A stretch of DNA of 64,000 bases from a bacterium (GTDB lineage: Bacteria > Patescibacteriota > Saccharimonadia > Saccharimonadales > UBA4665): positions 41,420-105,419 of the forward strand of contig JAJZWY010000002.1 in assembly GCA_021846445.1 (NCBI GenBank). The letters run 5' to 3'. The notes below the pieces were generated by a model, which saw only the letters and a program-made list of their open reading frames with translations, searched no databases and was not told the origin of the DNA. The translations under genes were made by a program, and so were the position numbers. This document shows, one piece after another, positions 17,685-26,410 of this stretch (within the stretch, counting starts at the first letter, position 1; the number at the start of each line of letters is the position of its first letter).

Positions 17685-20600
17685 TTATTTGCCTCCATCT
17701 AAATTATTGTTAGTTTGTTCATCTTCTTCTGTAACTTGGGGGACTAAATCATCATTATCAATTTCTAAATCATTGGTTTTAAGTTCGTCATCAACATCGA
17801 CAACTAGAAATTCATCCTGTTGGGAAGGTTCAGACAAGTCAATATCCGAAATTTCGGGTGAAGGAACTTCAATTTTAGATTCATGGATAGCCTCACTAGA
17901 AATATTTTTCTCTAACACTATTTCAGCATCAATACTTTCATCGGTTTTTATTAATTCAACCTTAAAGCCTAATCCTTGCAACTCTTTAACTAAAACATTG
18001 AAACTTTCTGGAATTTTTGGTCCTATAATCTCAGTTTGCTTAATTATCGACTCATAAGCTTTACTCCGGCCATAAACGTCATCTGACTTTATGGTTAGCA
18101 TTTCCTGTAAGGTATTGGCAGCACCGTACGCCTCAAGTGCCCAGACTTCCATTTCACCAAACCTCTGACCACCATTTTGAGCCTTACCACCTAGAGGTTG
18201 TTGAGTAACCATAGTATATGGTCCTGTAGACCTGGCATGAATCTTGTCCGTGACCATATGGTTTAATTTGATAAAGTACATTGATCCAACAGTAGTCAAT
18301 TCTTTAAATGGATCACCATTTCGCCCATCATAAAGCTGAATTTTGCCATTAGCTGGAATATTACTTTCTTTAAGAAGTTCCTCTATTTTTTCAATAGAAA
18401 CACCATCAAATGTAGGAGTAGCTACCTTAATCCCTAGTGCTCTGGCGGCCATACCTAAATGAGTTTCGAACAATTGTCCAATATTCATTCTTGACGGTAC
18501 ACCTAAAGGATTAAGAATTATATCAACTGGGGTTCCATCTTCCATAAATGGCATATCTTCAACTGCTAAAATTTTAGCAATGACACCTTTATTACCATGT
18601 CTGCCACCTAATTTATCTCCAACAGAGATCTTCCTCATTTGAGCAACAAAAACTTGGATTTGTTGAATAACACCAGCTTTTAATTCATGCCCGTCTTCAC
18701 GGTTAAATATTTTAATATCAACAACTTTTCCATGTTTTCCGTTTGTCATTCTCTCAGACGTATCACGAACATCTTTTGCTTTTTCACCAAAAATGGCTCG
18801 CAATAATCTTTCTTCAGACGATAATTCTTGTTCACCCTTTGGAGTGATCTTACCGACCAAGATATCACCTGGGTGAACTTCAGCGCCAATCCTCACAATT
18901 CCGTTTTCATCAAGATGTCGCAAGCTTTCCTCGGAAACATTCGGAATATCGTTAGTAACTATTTCAGGACCTAACTTTGTTTCTCTAACTTCTGTCATAT
19001 AATCTATGATGTGGATTGAGGTAAGACTATCGTCTTCAACCAACCTTCGGCTAATAATAATAGCATCCTCAAAGTTATAACCTTTCCAGGGCATGAAGGC
19101 TACAATTAAATCTTTTCCTAAGGCTAGTTCACCATTATTTATGGACATTCCTTCAATTAAAGGATCATTTTTCTTTACTTTCTGACCTTTATTGACAACT
19201 ACTTTTTGATTTATGGAACTCCCAGCATTGCTTCTGACGAATCGAAGTGGGTAATACTTTTTAGTCTCATTCTTATATTTAACGATTACTTCTGATGCTG
19301 ATGCCGAGATAACTTCACCATCTTCTTCAGCCACGATTAATTGTCCGCTATTTAGGGCGACTTCTGCTTCAATTCCTGTCCCTACAATAGGAGACTCAGG
19401 TTTTATTAACGGTACAGCCTGTCGTTGCTGATTGCTTCCCATAAGACTTCTATAGACATCATTGTGCTCCATAAAAGGAATTAAGCCAGCCGATGTACCG
19501 ATTGCTTGATTTTTAGCTGCATCAATGTATGAAACGTCATTTGGATCAACTTCACCAGATTGTAAATAAAACCTGGCACTAACACGTTCATTTACGAAAT
19601 AACCGTCTTGATCAATTTTTTCGGTACTATTTGCTATGATGGCTGAAATTTCATCATGAGCATCTAAATAGACAATTTGGTCGGTTATTTTAGCTTTAAC
19701 AGGCCAAGTAACCTGATCTTTATTTTTTACCATCTTATCAATATCAGATGCTTTAATTTTTTGACCTTTTTTGAGGAATACTCTTCCATCCGGATATTCA
19801 TAATCCTTTGAGGCAATGTGGCCTAGGGCTTCTTTAGGGGTTACGCTGTTAATAACTTTTAAATAGGGTGTTTCAATAAATCCATATTGGTTTATTCTCG
19901 CATAATTAGCTAAATTAAGAACTAAACCAATATTTGCTCCTTCGGGTGTCTCCACTGAACAAATTCTTCCGTAATGGGTAGGGTGCGCGTCTCTAACTTC
20001 GAGTCCCGCTCGATCCCTACTTAATCCTCCTGGTCCCATAGAGCTCAATCTTCTTTTATGAGCCAATTCACTTAACGGATTCATTTGATCCATAAATTGA
20101 GATAACTGTGAGCTAGCAAAAAATTCTCGAACAGATGCTACAATCGGTCTAGCATTAATTAGCTGACTAGGCGTAATGTTATCAATGTCTGACATCGACA
20201 TTCTATCTTTGGTGTTTCTCTCCATTCGAAGTAATCCTATCCTAAACTGTCTTTGAACCAATTCGCCAACCATTTTAATTCTACGATTTGCTAAACTATC
20301 GATATCATCAGCAGGTTCTTGTGTATTATTCAACCTAATAATTTCAGCAACAATCGCAAATAGATCACTTATTTTTAAAATTCTGTTTTCTTTATCATTT
20401 GGAACATTCAAATTTAGACGTCTATTTATTTTGTATCTACCTACGCTAGACAAATCAAAACGTTTATAATTAAAAAATAAATTTTCAACTAAATTCTTGG
20501 CATTATCTACAGTAGCTAAATCACCAGGTCTGAGCCGACGATATGTTTCAATTAAAGCTTCGCTTTGGCTTTTAGACGTATCTTTATCTAAAGTAGCCTT

Positions 20601-21263
20601 TAAGTAATCGATCTCTCCAGTATTAACATGTTTAAGTTGATCATTAATTTGACTTTCTGTTACACCTAAAGCCTTAAATAAAGTGGTGATCGGCATCTTC
20701 CTTTTACGATCTATCTTAACAAAAATGGCATTAGCAGTAGATGTTTCTAATTCTAACCATGCCCCTCGACCAGGGATTACTTTTGCTCCATAATAATTCT
20801 TTGATCCACTTTGTTCTGAAATAAAGAAAACACCAGCTGATCTAACTAATTGACTAACAACAACTCTTTCGGAGCCATTAATAATAAATGTTCCTCTAGT
20901 TGTCATCCATGGATAGTTGCCTAGATATATCTCCTGTTCCTTGACTTCACCAGTAACTTTATTGGTTAGTTCAACAGTGGCTAATAAGGGGACTTCATAG
21001 CTTATATTGTTAATTCTAGACTGATTTTCGTCATACTTAGGTTCACCAAATTTATAATCTTTGAAGCTTAATGATAACTTGGAACCTGTATAATCATCAA
21101 TTGGATTAATTTCGTCGAGAATTTCTCTTAAACCTTGGTCAATAAACCATTCAAAAGACTGGTTTTGGTGACTTACTAAATTTGGTAAATTTATTGTTCT
21201 GTTTTTTTCTGTAAAATAAATTCTTTTTTGTTTCGAGCCTTCTTTAAAATTGCTTTTTGGCAT
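17685..21263 (-). CDS. rpoB: RNA polymerase subunit beta
   Basis: Second-largest RNA polymerase subunit, 1192 aa. The rifampicin-pocket region SQLSQFMDQMNPLSELAHKRRLSSMGPGGL is present with the usual order of residues, as are KIxGRHGNKG-like (KLGGRHGNKGVIAKI) and the C-terminal GGQRFGEMEVWALEAYGA block. After the conserved end (about residue 1110) there is an acidic tail of roughly 80 residues rich in Asp and Glu. It starts the rpoBC-str cluster; no rplJ/rplL genes lie upstream within this window. Confidence 0.98.
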   Translation of the reverse strand: MPKSNFKEGSKQKRIYFTEKNRTINLPNLVSHQNQSFEWFIDQGLREILDEINPIDDYTGSKLSLSFKDYKFGEPKYDENQSRINNISYEVPLLATVELTNKVTGEVKEQEIYLGNYPWMTTRGTFIINGSERVVVSQLVRSAGVFFISEQSGSKNYYGAKVIPGRGAWLELETSTANAIFVKIDRKRKMPITTLFKALGVTESQINDQLKHVNTGEIDYLKATLDKDTSKSQSEALIETYRRLRPGDLATVDNAKNLVENLFFNYKRFDLSSVGRYKINRRLNLNVPNDKENRILKISDLFAIVAEIIRLNNTQEPADDIDSLANRRIKMVGELVQRQFRIGLLRMERNTKDRMSMSDIDNITPSQLINARPIVASVREFFASSQLSQFMDQMNPLSELAHKRRLSSMGPGGLSRDRAGLEVRDAHPTHYGRICSVETPEGANIGLVLNLANYARINQYGFIETPYLKVINSVTPKEALGHIASKDYEYPDGRVFLKKGQKIKASDIDKMVKNKDQVTWPVKAKITDQIVYLDAHDEISAIIANSTEKIDQDGYFVNERVSARFYLQSGEVDPNDVSYIDAAKNQAIGTSAGLIPFMEHNDVYRSLMGSNQQRQAVPLIKPESPIVGTGIEAEVALNSGQLIVAEEDGEVISASASEVIVKYKNETKKYYPLRFVRSNAGSSINQKVVVNKGQKVKKNDPLIEGMSINNGELALGKDLIVAFMPWKGYNFEDAIIISRRLVEDDSLTSIHIIDYMTEVRETKLGPEIVTNDIPNVSEESLRHLDENGIVRIGAEVHPGDILVGKITPKGEQELSSEERLLRAIFGEKAKDVRDTSERMTNGKHGKVVDIKIFNREDGHELKAGVIQQIQVFVAQMRKISVGDKLGGRHGNKGVIAKILAVEDMPFMEDGTPVDIILNPLGVPSRMNIGQLFETHLGMAARALGIKVATPTFDGVSIEKIEELLKESNIPANGKIQLYDGRNGDPFKELTTVGSMYFIKLNHMVTDKIHARSTGPYTMVTQQPLGGKAQNGGQRFGEMEVWALEAYGAANTLQEMLTIKSDDVYGRSKAYESIIKQTEIIGPKIPESFNVLVKELQGLGFKVELIKTDESIDAEIVLEKNISSEAIHESKIEVPSPEISDIDLSEPSQQDEFLVVDVDDELKTNDLEIDNDDLVPQVTEEDEQTNNNLDGGK

Positions 21264-21661
21264 ACTTAACCTAACCCCTTTTTTCGTGGTGTCTAAACAC
21301 TATACCTTTGACGGATTTATATCGTTATTAATTGTTTTGACCCTTTAAGTTGATACTTACCTTGAAGAAACTAAGAACGCTTTTATTAAATCAACAAACA
21401 AAGTGTACTTACACTACTTCTTAATATAAGAGTTTGCTATTATATTTTGTTGTTGTCAAGTCTTTTTTTTGGGCGACTATCCCCTCAAAGCAAGGAAGTT
21501 AGCTAAGTAATGGTTTGGATTAGAAGACTATTTATGAGTTACTATAATGATATGTCTATGGTTGCTATAAGTTAAATATCTATTAAGTTTATGCTACTAC
21601 CTCAATAACAATAACCTCTTCATGTCCGTCTAATTTTAATTAACTTCCTTAAGAGGATATC
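21264..21661. other. 398-bp gap between rpoB and clpP: rpoB promoter and leader
   Basis: On the minus strand there is TTGACA at 21454-21459 with TATAAT only 9 bases later (21439-21444) and TATATT at 21423-21428 (25-base spacing), so the exact promoter is uncertain. The rpoB leader would be about 165 bases, with AGG 9 bases before the ATG and a minor hairpin GTGT-TTAG-ACAC. The half next to clpP (21480-21661) shows no gene of meaningful length and no clear terminator. Confidence 0.4.
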
Positions 21662-22255
21662 TTAATTTTTTATAATTTTATCTACTATTCCATATTCTTT
21701 AGCTTCATTTGCACTAAGCCATTTATCTCTTTCCATATCTTGATGGATAACTTCAACTGGTTTAGAAGTATTTTTTGCCATAATCGATTCCAGGAGAGCT
21801 TTAATCCTAATAACTTCCTTTAAGTCTATTTCTTGGTCCGTTACTTTTCCTTTTGTTCCAGAAGAAGGTTGGTGTATCATAACCGAGGAATTTGGTAACA
21901 TTAAACGTTTTCCCTTAGTTCCTGAACTTAATAAGAAAGCTGCTGCTGAAGCTTGAAGACCAATACCAACAGTTTGAATATCATTAGAAATATATTGCAT
22001 AGTGTCATATATTGCTAGAGCGTCATAAACGCTCCCTCCCGGACTATTAATATAAAACTTAATATCTTCTTTTGGGTTCTCTGCGTTTAGGAATAAAAGT
22101 TGGGCTATAATAATATTTGCACTTGTTTGGCTAACGTCTGTTCCTAAAAATACGATCCTGTCTTTCAAAAGTCTTGAATAGATATCATAGGCTCTCTCAT
22201 ATCTACCTTCAGATTCAATTACAGTTGGAACTAGAACTTGATTTTTAATGGTCAT
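21662..22255 (-). CDS. clpP: ATP-dependent Clp protease proteolytic subunit
   Basis: Serine peptidase of 197 aa that forms the ClpP barrel and works with ClpC, also encoded here. Catalytic residues are seen in context: Ser in GLQASAAAFLL, His in VMIHQP and Asp in MERDKWLSANEA. The ATG at 22253-22255 gives the expected N-terminus before LVPTVIESEGRYERAYD; the upstream TTG at 22276 would extend into the operator. No Shine-Dalgarno site is near; a TATGCT box ends 9 bases before the ATG, so the mRNA is probably leaderless. A CIRCE operator lies just upstream. Confidence 0.96.
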   Translation of the reverse strand: MTIKNQVLVPTVIESEGRYERAYDIYSRLLKDRIVFLGTDVSQTSANIIIAQLLFLNAENPKEDIKFYINSPGGSVYDALAIYDTMQYISNDIQTVGIGLQASAAAFLLSSGTKGKRLMLPNSSVMIHQPSSGTKGKVTDQEIDLKEVIRIKALLESIMAKNTSKPVEVIHQDMERDKWLSANEAKEYGIVDKIIKN

Positions 22256-22264
22256 AACTTCTAA

Positions 22265-22303
22265 AGCATACTCCAATTAGCACTAAGCTGTCAAGAGTGC
22301 CAG
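22265..22303 (-). promoter_or_regulatory. CIRCE (HrcA) operator and promoter of clpP
   Basis: The plus strand reads TTAGCACTA, nine bases, then GAGTGCCAG at 22277-22303, matching the CIRCE consensus TTAGCACTC-N9-GAGTGCTAA at 15 of 18 arm positions. On the minus strand the nine-base spacer holds TTGACA (22289-22294), and TATGCT follows 18 bases later (22265-22270). HrcA bound here would block the promoter. The second CIRCE at clpC has the same arrangement. Confidence 0.85.
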
Positions 22304-22330
22304 CTGTTAAATAGTTCCCTTTTTTTAGGC

Positions 22331-22504
22331 TTAGCATAATGTTAGCTGAATACACTCATCGTCATTTTCGAAAAGCACTTTTCCAATAAATTGGTATGCT
22401 ATCTTACTTTCTTTTTCTCGATCTACCTCTGATCGGATATCTTCATCAGGACTACCTTCAAAACCAGGCAATCTTTGTTCAGAACCATTTTGATTATTTG
22501 TCAT
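22331..22504 (-). CDS. Small acidic hypothetical protein (57 aa)
   Basis: A short open frame from ATG 22502-22504 to TAA 22331-22333, beginning MTNNQNGSEQRLPGFEGS and ending DDECIQLTLC. A good ribosome site, GGGAG, lies about 8 bases before the ATG (AAAGGGAGATAAAA), which is the main reason to believe it. The protein is acidic with no membrane segment and two cysteines at the C-terminal end. It lies between tig and clpP. I do not recognise it. Confidence 0.6.
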   Translation of the reverse strand: MTNNQNGSEQRLPGFEGSPDEDIRSEVDREKESKIAYQFIGKVLFENDDECIQLTLC

Positions 22505-22577
22505 TTTTATCTCCCTTTTTTTAGCTTCTTCTCTAATACTAGTTGTTAAACATAAGACCAGTCAAGCATTTTTTATT

Positions 22578-23864
22578 TTAATTCTTGGGGATAAGTTCAG
22601 ACTTTATCTTTTGTAAAGTTTTTTCGGTTAAAAGTTGGAATTCAATATCTCTGTTGAACTGATCCGTGTTTATCTGTTGTTGACTATCGGGGTCTTGATA
22701 TCTTTTTTTATAAAAATCAATTCTTGAATTTATTTCATTTTGTTCTATCTTGATATCTTCTTTTTGAGCTATTTCACTAAGTGCTAAAAAGCTTTTAATT
22801 CTTTTAGTTGCTAATTCCTTAATATTCTTTTGGTATTCTTCTGTAGTTAACTTTAAGCTATCCAAATACTCTTGATCTGTTAATCCCTTGTTAATAGCCA
22901 CTCTTCTGTCATCTTCTTTAATTTTTTCAATCTCTTTTTCGATTATTATATCTGGAATACTGACTTCAATAATTTCAGAAAGTTTAGATAAGATTTGATC
23001 ATCCAACTGATTTTGATAGATAGCCTCATTCTCATTCTCTAATTGTTTTTTGATTTCATTTTCAAATTCTTTTAAATTTTTGAAAGGTCCAAACGAGCTT
23101 ACGTTTTGATCACTAAGTGGTGCCTTGATAGCTTTTTCGACTTTCCCTACTTTAACTTTGAATGTTACTTTTTTATTTTGAAAACTTTTATCATGATAAT
23201 CCTTCGGAAAAGTAAGTATAAACTCTTTTTGTTCAGCTTTTTTTAATCCAAGCATATTTTCCTCAAAACCTGGAATAAATGTCTTGCTTCCAAGAACTAA
23301 TTTAAAATCTTTAGCACTAGCTTGATCCAACTTTTTATTGTTTTGATCAAAACCATCAAAATCAAAGCTAGCTCTATCAGTTAACTTGAGTGGACGATTA
23401 ACTTCTTTATAGAGTGTATTCCTTTCAGCCAACTGTTCTAGGGTGTTTTTAAGATCACTTGAAGAGACGATTTTCTTCTTTAGTTCTATTTTTATTTTGT
23501 GATAATCGGACATTTTTATATCAGAGATAACATCAAGTTCAACCTTAAATTCTAATTCCGAGAAAGGAATAAACTTAGTTAGTCTAATCCTCGGATCTCC
23601 AACTATTCTAGGTTTTAGCTGGTTAACACTCTCAATATAAAAATCATTGATTGCTTGATTTATTAACTCATTCTCTAGAACATTCTGATCAATGTTTTTT
23701 TGAACTAATTCTTTTGGAGCTTTTCCTTGCCTAAATCCACTGATTGTAGTTTTTTTCCGATAAGCCGAGATTACTCTATCTTTTATTTTAGATAGTTCTT
23801 GCTCATTTACTGTAACACTATATTTTGTAACCGAATTTTTAGTAGACTGATCTTTGATTTGCAT
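22578..23864 (-). CDS. tig: Trigger factor
   Basis: Ribosome-bound chaperone and peptidyl-prolyl isomerase that meets nascent chains at L23. It has 428 aa, the full family length. The ribosome-binding signature is seen as SGFRQGKAPKEL near residue 40, followed by the FKBP-like domain (LTDRASFDFDGFD to about residue 240) and a long helical C-terminal chaperone domain. No clear Shine-Dalgarno site precedes the ATG; a TATGCT box is 13 bases upstream, so the leader is probably very short. Confidence 0.93.
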   Translation of the reverse strand: MQIKDQSTKNSVTKYSVTVNEQELSKIKDRVISAYRKKTTISGFRQGKAPKELVQKNIDQNVLENELINQAINDFYIESVNQLKPRIVGDPRIRLTKFIPFSELEFKVELDVISDIKMSDYHKIKIELKKKIVSSSDLKNTLEQLAERNTLYKEVNRPLKLTDRASFDFDGFDQNNKKLDQASAKDFKLVLGSKTFIPGFEENMLGLKKAEQKEFILTFPKDYHDKSFQNKKVTFKVKVGKVEKAIKAPLSDQNVSSFGPFKNLKEFENEIKKQLENENEAIYQNQLDDQILSKLSEIIEVSIPDIIIEKEIEKIKEDDRRVAINKGLTDQEYLDSLKLTTEEYQKNIKELATKRIKSFLALSEIAQKEDIKIEQNEINSRIDFYKKRYQDPDSQQQINTDQFNRDIEFQLLTEKTLQKIKSELIPKN

Positions 23865-23887
23865 AGTTTAAAAGTTTAGCATAAATA

Positions 23888-24346
23888 CTAGACAAGATGC
23901 AAAAAGATCGTTGCGACTAATAACGAAAATACAAAATAAATTATCTCGACTACAATGCCAATAGGTTTTTCCGACCATTGGATTAGAGTCGAGTATTTAA
24001 TAAAATCATTCATTTTTATGTGCTTGTTTCTATTTGCTCTAATGAAATTCCTCAAATAGATCAGATCTGGTAGGGTAGCAACAACCGCACAGATAAAAGC
24101 AATAAGATAGTTGCTTGGGTGAAGTAAAAGAATCGACAAACCATAAATTGTCGTAAGAGTTATGTCAATTGCTAAAACTCGTTTAAACCATTTCGATTTG
24201 ATCCAATTCGGATTTTTTTTGTTTCCAAAATGAGGCAGTGTGTCTAAAACAAAATGAGAAACTAAAGCCAAAGGTATTGCAAAAAAAGGATTGATTACAA
24301 CAAATCCTATAATGCTTCCTGTAATTGCGTGATTTATTGCTGTCAT
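23888..24346 (-). CDS. Integral membrane protein, possible YdjM/DUF457-like metal hydrolase
   Basis: 152-aa hydrophobic protein with about four membrane segments. The N-terminus MTAINHAITGSIIGFVV and the segment ALVSHFVLDTLPHFG place His, His, Asp and His as in the YdjM/DUF457 group of predicted membrane-bound metal-dependent hydrolases; the family link is from memory of the motif and is moderate. I start at 24344-24346, one base after the hisS stop; a longer frame from 24376 would overlap hisS by 29 bases. Substrate unknown. Confidence 0.6.
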   Translation of the reverse strand: MTAINHAITGSIIGFVVINPFFAIPLALVSHFVLDTLPHFGNKKNPNWIKSKWFKRVLAIDITLTTIYGLSILLLHPSNYLIAFICAVVATLPDLIYLRNFIRANRNKHIKMNDFIKYSTLIQWSEKPIGIVVEIIYFVFSLLVATIFLHLV

Positions 24347-24347
24347 T

Positions 24348-25619
24348 TTATTTAATCTTGTTGATAATTTGATCAATGGTCAGTTTTAGTTCAACATTAG
24401 ATTTTAAGTTCTTAAAACTGTAGAGCTGATGATTTAATTCTTCTTTACCTATTATTATTAAATATTGATAATTAGATTTTAGTGCCCATTTAATTTTATT
24501 GGGTAAACGAATATCTAAACAATTTGTAGAGACATTAAGCTGCTGTTCTCTTAGATAGTCGACAACTCCGGAAATATCAGATAACTTTAAGCCAATAGTT
24601 GCTATAGCTAAATTAGTTTTGGGTTGTAATTCGGGCATTAAATGATGATTATTCAGAAAATTAAACATTGTTAGATCACCAAGACCAAAACCGACAACTG
24701 GCAGGGGTTTCACGCCAAATTCTGAAATTAATGAATCATACCGACCCCCACCTAGAATAGATCTTTTATTACTAGGGTCAGTATCGTAGACCTCAAATAC
24801 AATACCAGTATAATAATTGAATCCACGTACAATTGTGGGATCAAACACAATATTATCGATTTTTAACTTATCGAGAAGATCTTTCAATTCCCTAAATCCA
24901 TCAGATAATTGAATGTCTTTTGGTAATTGTCCCAAAGAGGTTGAATCAAATATTTTTTGAAGATTTAGGTCAATTACGGAATCTTTGGTAATTTTATTCA
25001 GTTCTTTGTGGAACTGACTACTTTCTATTTTATTCTTTTGATCAATTAAATGATATAAATCACTAGTTTGTTTTGGGCTAAAACTATACTTTACGTTAAA
25101 AATATACTCCATAAGTTTTCGACTATTTATTCTGATTTGATATTGATCACTTTTGGCTCCAAAATTAACAAATATTTTATTAATTAGATTAATTAGTTCG
25201 TGCTCAGCATCATTATCTTCTATTCCAAACAAATCGACATTAAGTTGCCAGTGTTCTCGGAGTCGACCAGTTTGTTGTCTTTCATATCTCCAAACGTTAG
25301 GTATTGAATATAACCTCAAGGGATAGGCAAGCTCATATCTTTTAGCCGCCACCATTCTTGATACCGTAGGAGTCATTTCTGGTCGAATTACTAATCTCCT
25401 ATTGGAACGATCAATCAACAAAAAGGTTTGGTTATTGACTATTTCGTCACTAGTTTTTGACTTATAAAGTTCTTCACTTTCTAGAATTGGACCATCGTAT
25501 TCTTGGTATCCAAACAATTCAGATGTTCCCCTAAACTTGTTTAATATATAGTCTAGTTTTTGTTTATCACTTGGATAAAAATCTCTGGTTCCTTTGTATG
25601 CTAATTTTGATAATGACAT
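24348..25619 (-). CDS. hisS: Histidine-tRNA ligase
   Basis: Class II aminoacyl-tRNA synthetase of 423 aa that charges tRNA-His. Motif 1 region GTRDFYPSD, motif 2 PNVWRYERQQTGRLREHWQLNVD, and the histidine-binding LGGGRYDSLISEFG (motif HisA/3) are present, followed by an anticodon-binding domain. No Shine-Dalgarno site is visible; GATAAT ends 7 bases before the ATG, suggesting a leaderless mRNA. Confidence 0.96.
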   Translation of the reverse strand: MSLSKLAYKGTRDFYPSDKQKLDYILNKFRGTSELFGYQEYDGPILESEELYKSKTSDEIVNNQTFLLIDRSNRRLVIRPEMTPTVSRMVAAKRYELAYPLRLYSIPNVWRYERQQTGRLREHWQLNVDLFGIEDNDAEHELINLINKIFVNFGAKSDQYQIRINSRKLMEYIFNVKYSFSPKQTSDLYHLIDQKNKIESSQFHKELNKITKDSVIDLNLQKIFDSTSLGQLPKDIQLSDGFRELKDLLDKLKIDNIVFDPTIVRGFNYYTGIVFEVYDTDPSNKRSILGGGRYDSLISEFGVKPLPVVGFGLGDLTMFNFLNNHHLMPELQPKTNLAIATIGLKLSDISGVVDYLREQQLNVSTNCLDIRLPNKIKWALKSNYQYLIIIGKEELNHQLYSFKNLKSNVELKLTIDQIINKIK

Positions 25620-25746
25620 ATTAGCTATTATCTACTAATTTCTTTTGAATTTAAACTGAAATTTTTTAGATTTAATTTAATTGACATCTATTTCCGTAAG
25701 TTTTTTGGCAACTTAAGTCTCTTTATAACGTTCTACTAGCTACGAC

Positions 25747-25878
25747 TTATCGGCTGTTAGGAGCCATACTGTTTTCTGTCAGAGATCTAACGCTATTCAT
25801 CGCTAGGTCATAATTGGAATGACGAAATAGTAACTCCATTAATATGTTAGTATCTATAAAAATGAGTTTATTGGCCAT
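25747..25878 (-). pseudogene. Truncated PIN-domain (VapC-like) toxin remnant
   Basis: A 43-aa frame from ATG 25876-25878 to TAA 25747-25749. It begins MANKLIFIDTNILMELLF, the typical first strand of a PIN-domain ribonuclease with the first catalytic Asp in IDTNILME. It stops after 43 residues, whereas VapC-type toxins have about 125-140, so the other acidic active-site residues are missing. It overlaps the antitoxin gene by 11 bases, the usual toxin-antitoxin layout. The 127 bp beyond it has stops in all frames I checked, so the rest has decayed or been deleted. Confidence 0.7.
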
Positions 25879-26140
25879 ATCTTTGACTCAGTGATTGGTC
25901 ACGTAATTGTTTGTATAATAAATCGTAGAGTTCACCTTTTAGCGACATGCTGTATCTGAGGGATTCTTTTAGAGCCTCATGGCTGCCCGGTTCGGGTTTT
26001 GCTAATTTTTGTTTGATTGAAGGTATCAATTTAATTAGAGGTTTGCGGTGGAATGTTGTTTTATATTCGTTACCACTAGCTACCTCCTTAACAATAGAAG
26101 CGTGGTTACGCTGAGAATCCTTTGCTGTAATTGTTTTCAT
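25868..26140 (-). CDS. Phd/YefM-like antitoxin
   Basis: 90-aa protein. The N-terminal MKTITAKDSQRNHASIVKEVASGNEYKTTFHRKPLIKLIP pattern (beta-strand, helix, then a basic beta-turn) is that of the Phd/YefM DNA-binding fold, and the C-terminal half is helical and would wrap a toxin. Its cognate toxin gene downstream is truncated, so this may be an orphan antitoxin kept as a repressor or protecting against a related toxin. An inverted repeat lies just upstream of its start. Confidence 0.7.
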   Translation of the reverse strand: MKTITAKDSQRNHASIVKEVASGNEYKTTFHRKPLIKLIPSIKQKLAKPEPGSHEALKESLRYSMSLKGELYDLLYKQLRDQSLSQRYGQ

Positions 26141-26154
26141 ATTTAAATGTTAGT

Positions 26155-26172
26155 ACTTTCTAATAAGAAAGT
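26155..26172. promoter_or_regulatory. Palindromic operator candidate before the antitoxin gene
   Basis: Perfect 7-base arms ACTTTCT and AGAAAGT separated by AATA, ending 14 bases upstream of the antitoxin ATG. Phd/YefM antitoxins repress their own promoters by binding such palindromes, so this is a good candidate autoregulatory site. Confidence 0.5.
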
Positions 26173-26274
26173 CAGCCTTTATGCACGTACCAATACATCG
26201 TGGACACTTTTAGGAGAAAAATAGTTAAATCTAATGTATCACAGAATTCTTAGGGTGTTAGCTAATTTATGGCT

Positions 26275-26360
26275 TGGTGCGCGAGAGAGGACTTGAACCT
26301 CCATGCTTTTTAGGGCACATGCTCCTAAGGCATGCGTGTCTACCATTCCACCACTCGCGC
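26275..26360 (-). tRNA. tRNA-Leu (anticodon UAG)
   Basis: 86 bases including the encoded CCA end. The acceptor stem GCGCGAG pairs with CTCGCGC, the D arm is GTG/CAC, the anticodon stem CATGC/GCATG encloses CTTAGGA (anticodon TAG), a long variable arm follows as expected for leucine tRNAs, and the T arm GGAGG-TTCAAGT-CCTCT is complete. The discriminator base is A, the leucine identity base. The UAG anticodon reads CUN codons. Confidence 0.97.
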
Positions 26361-26378
26361 TGAAGAATAGATAGGGTA

Positions 26379-26407
26379 ATTATATTAAATAACGGATTTA
26401 ATTTCAA
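26379..26407 (-). promoter_or_regulatory. Promoter of tRNA-Leu
   Basis: Minus-strand TTGAAA (26402-26407), 17-base spacer, TATAAT (26379-26384), ending 18 bases before the mature 5' end. A close sigma-70 match, so the tRNA is probably transcribed on its own. Confidence 0.65.
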
Positions 26408-26410
26408 AGA

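Noticed and set aside
17671..18057. 128-aa serine-rich open frame on the plus strand
   Set aside because: It is antisense to the acidic tail of rpoB; the Ser/Thr richness is the complement of Asp/Glu codons, and there is no ribosome site.
21439..21459. TTGACA-N9-TATAAT as a new class of short-spaced promoter (also near 9635-9655)
   Set aside because: At 9627-9655 a normal 17-base spacing exists with TATAGT, and AT-rich DNA often contains TATAAT by chance; two cases are not enough.
25620..25746. Continuation of the PIN toxin in another frame
   Set aside because: Stops occur within a few codons in each minus-strand frame, and no further PIN motif is recognisable.
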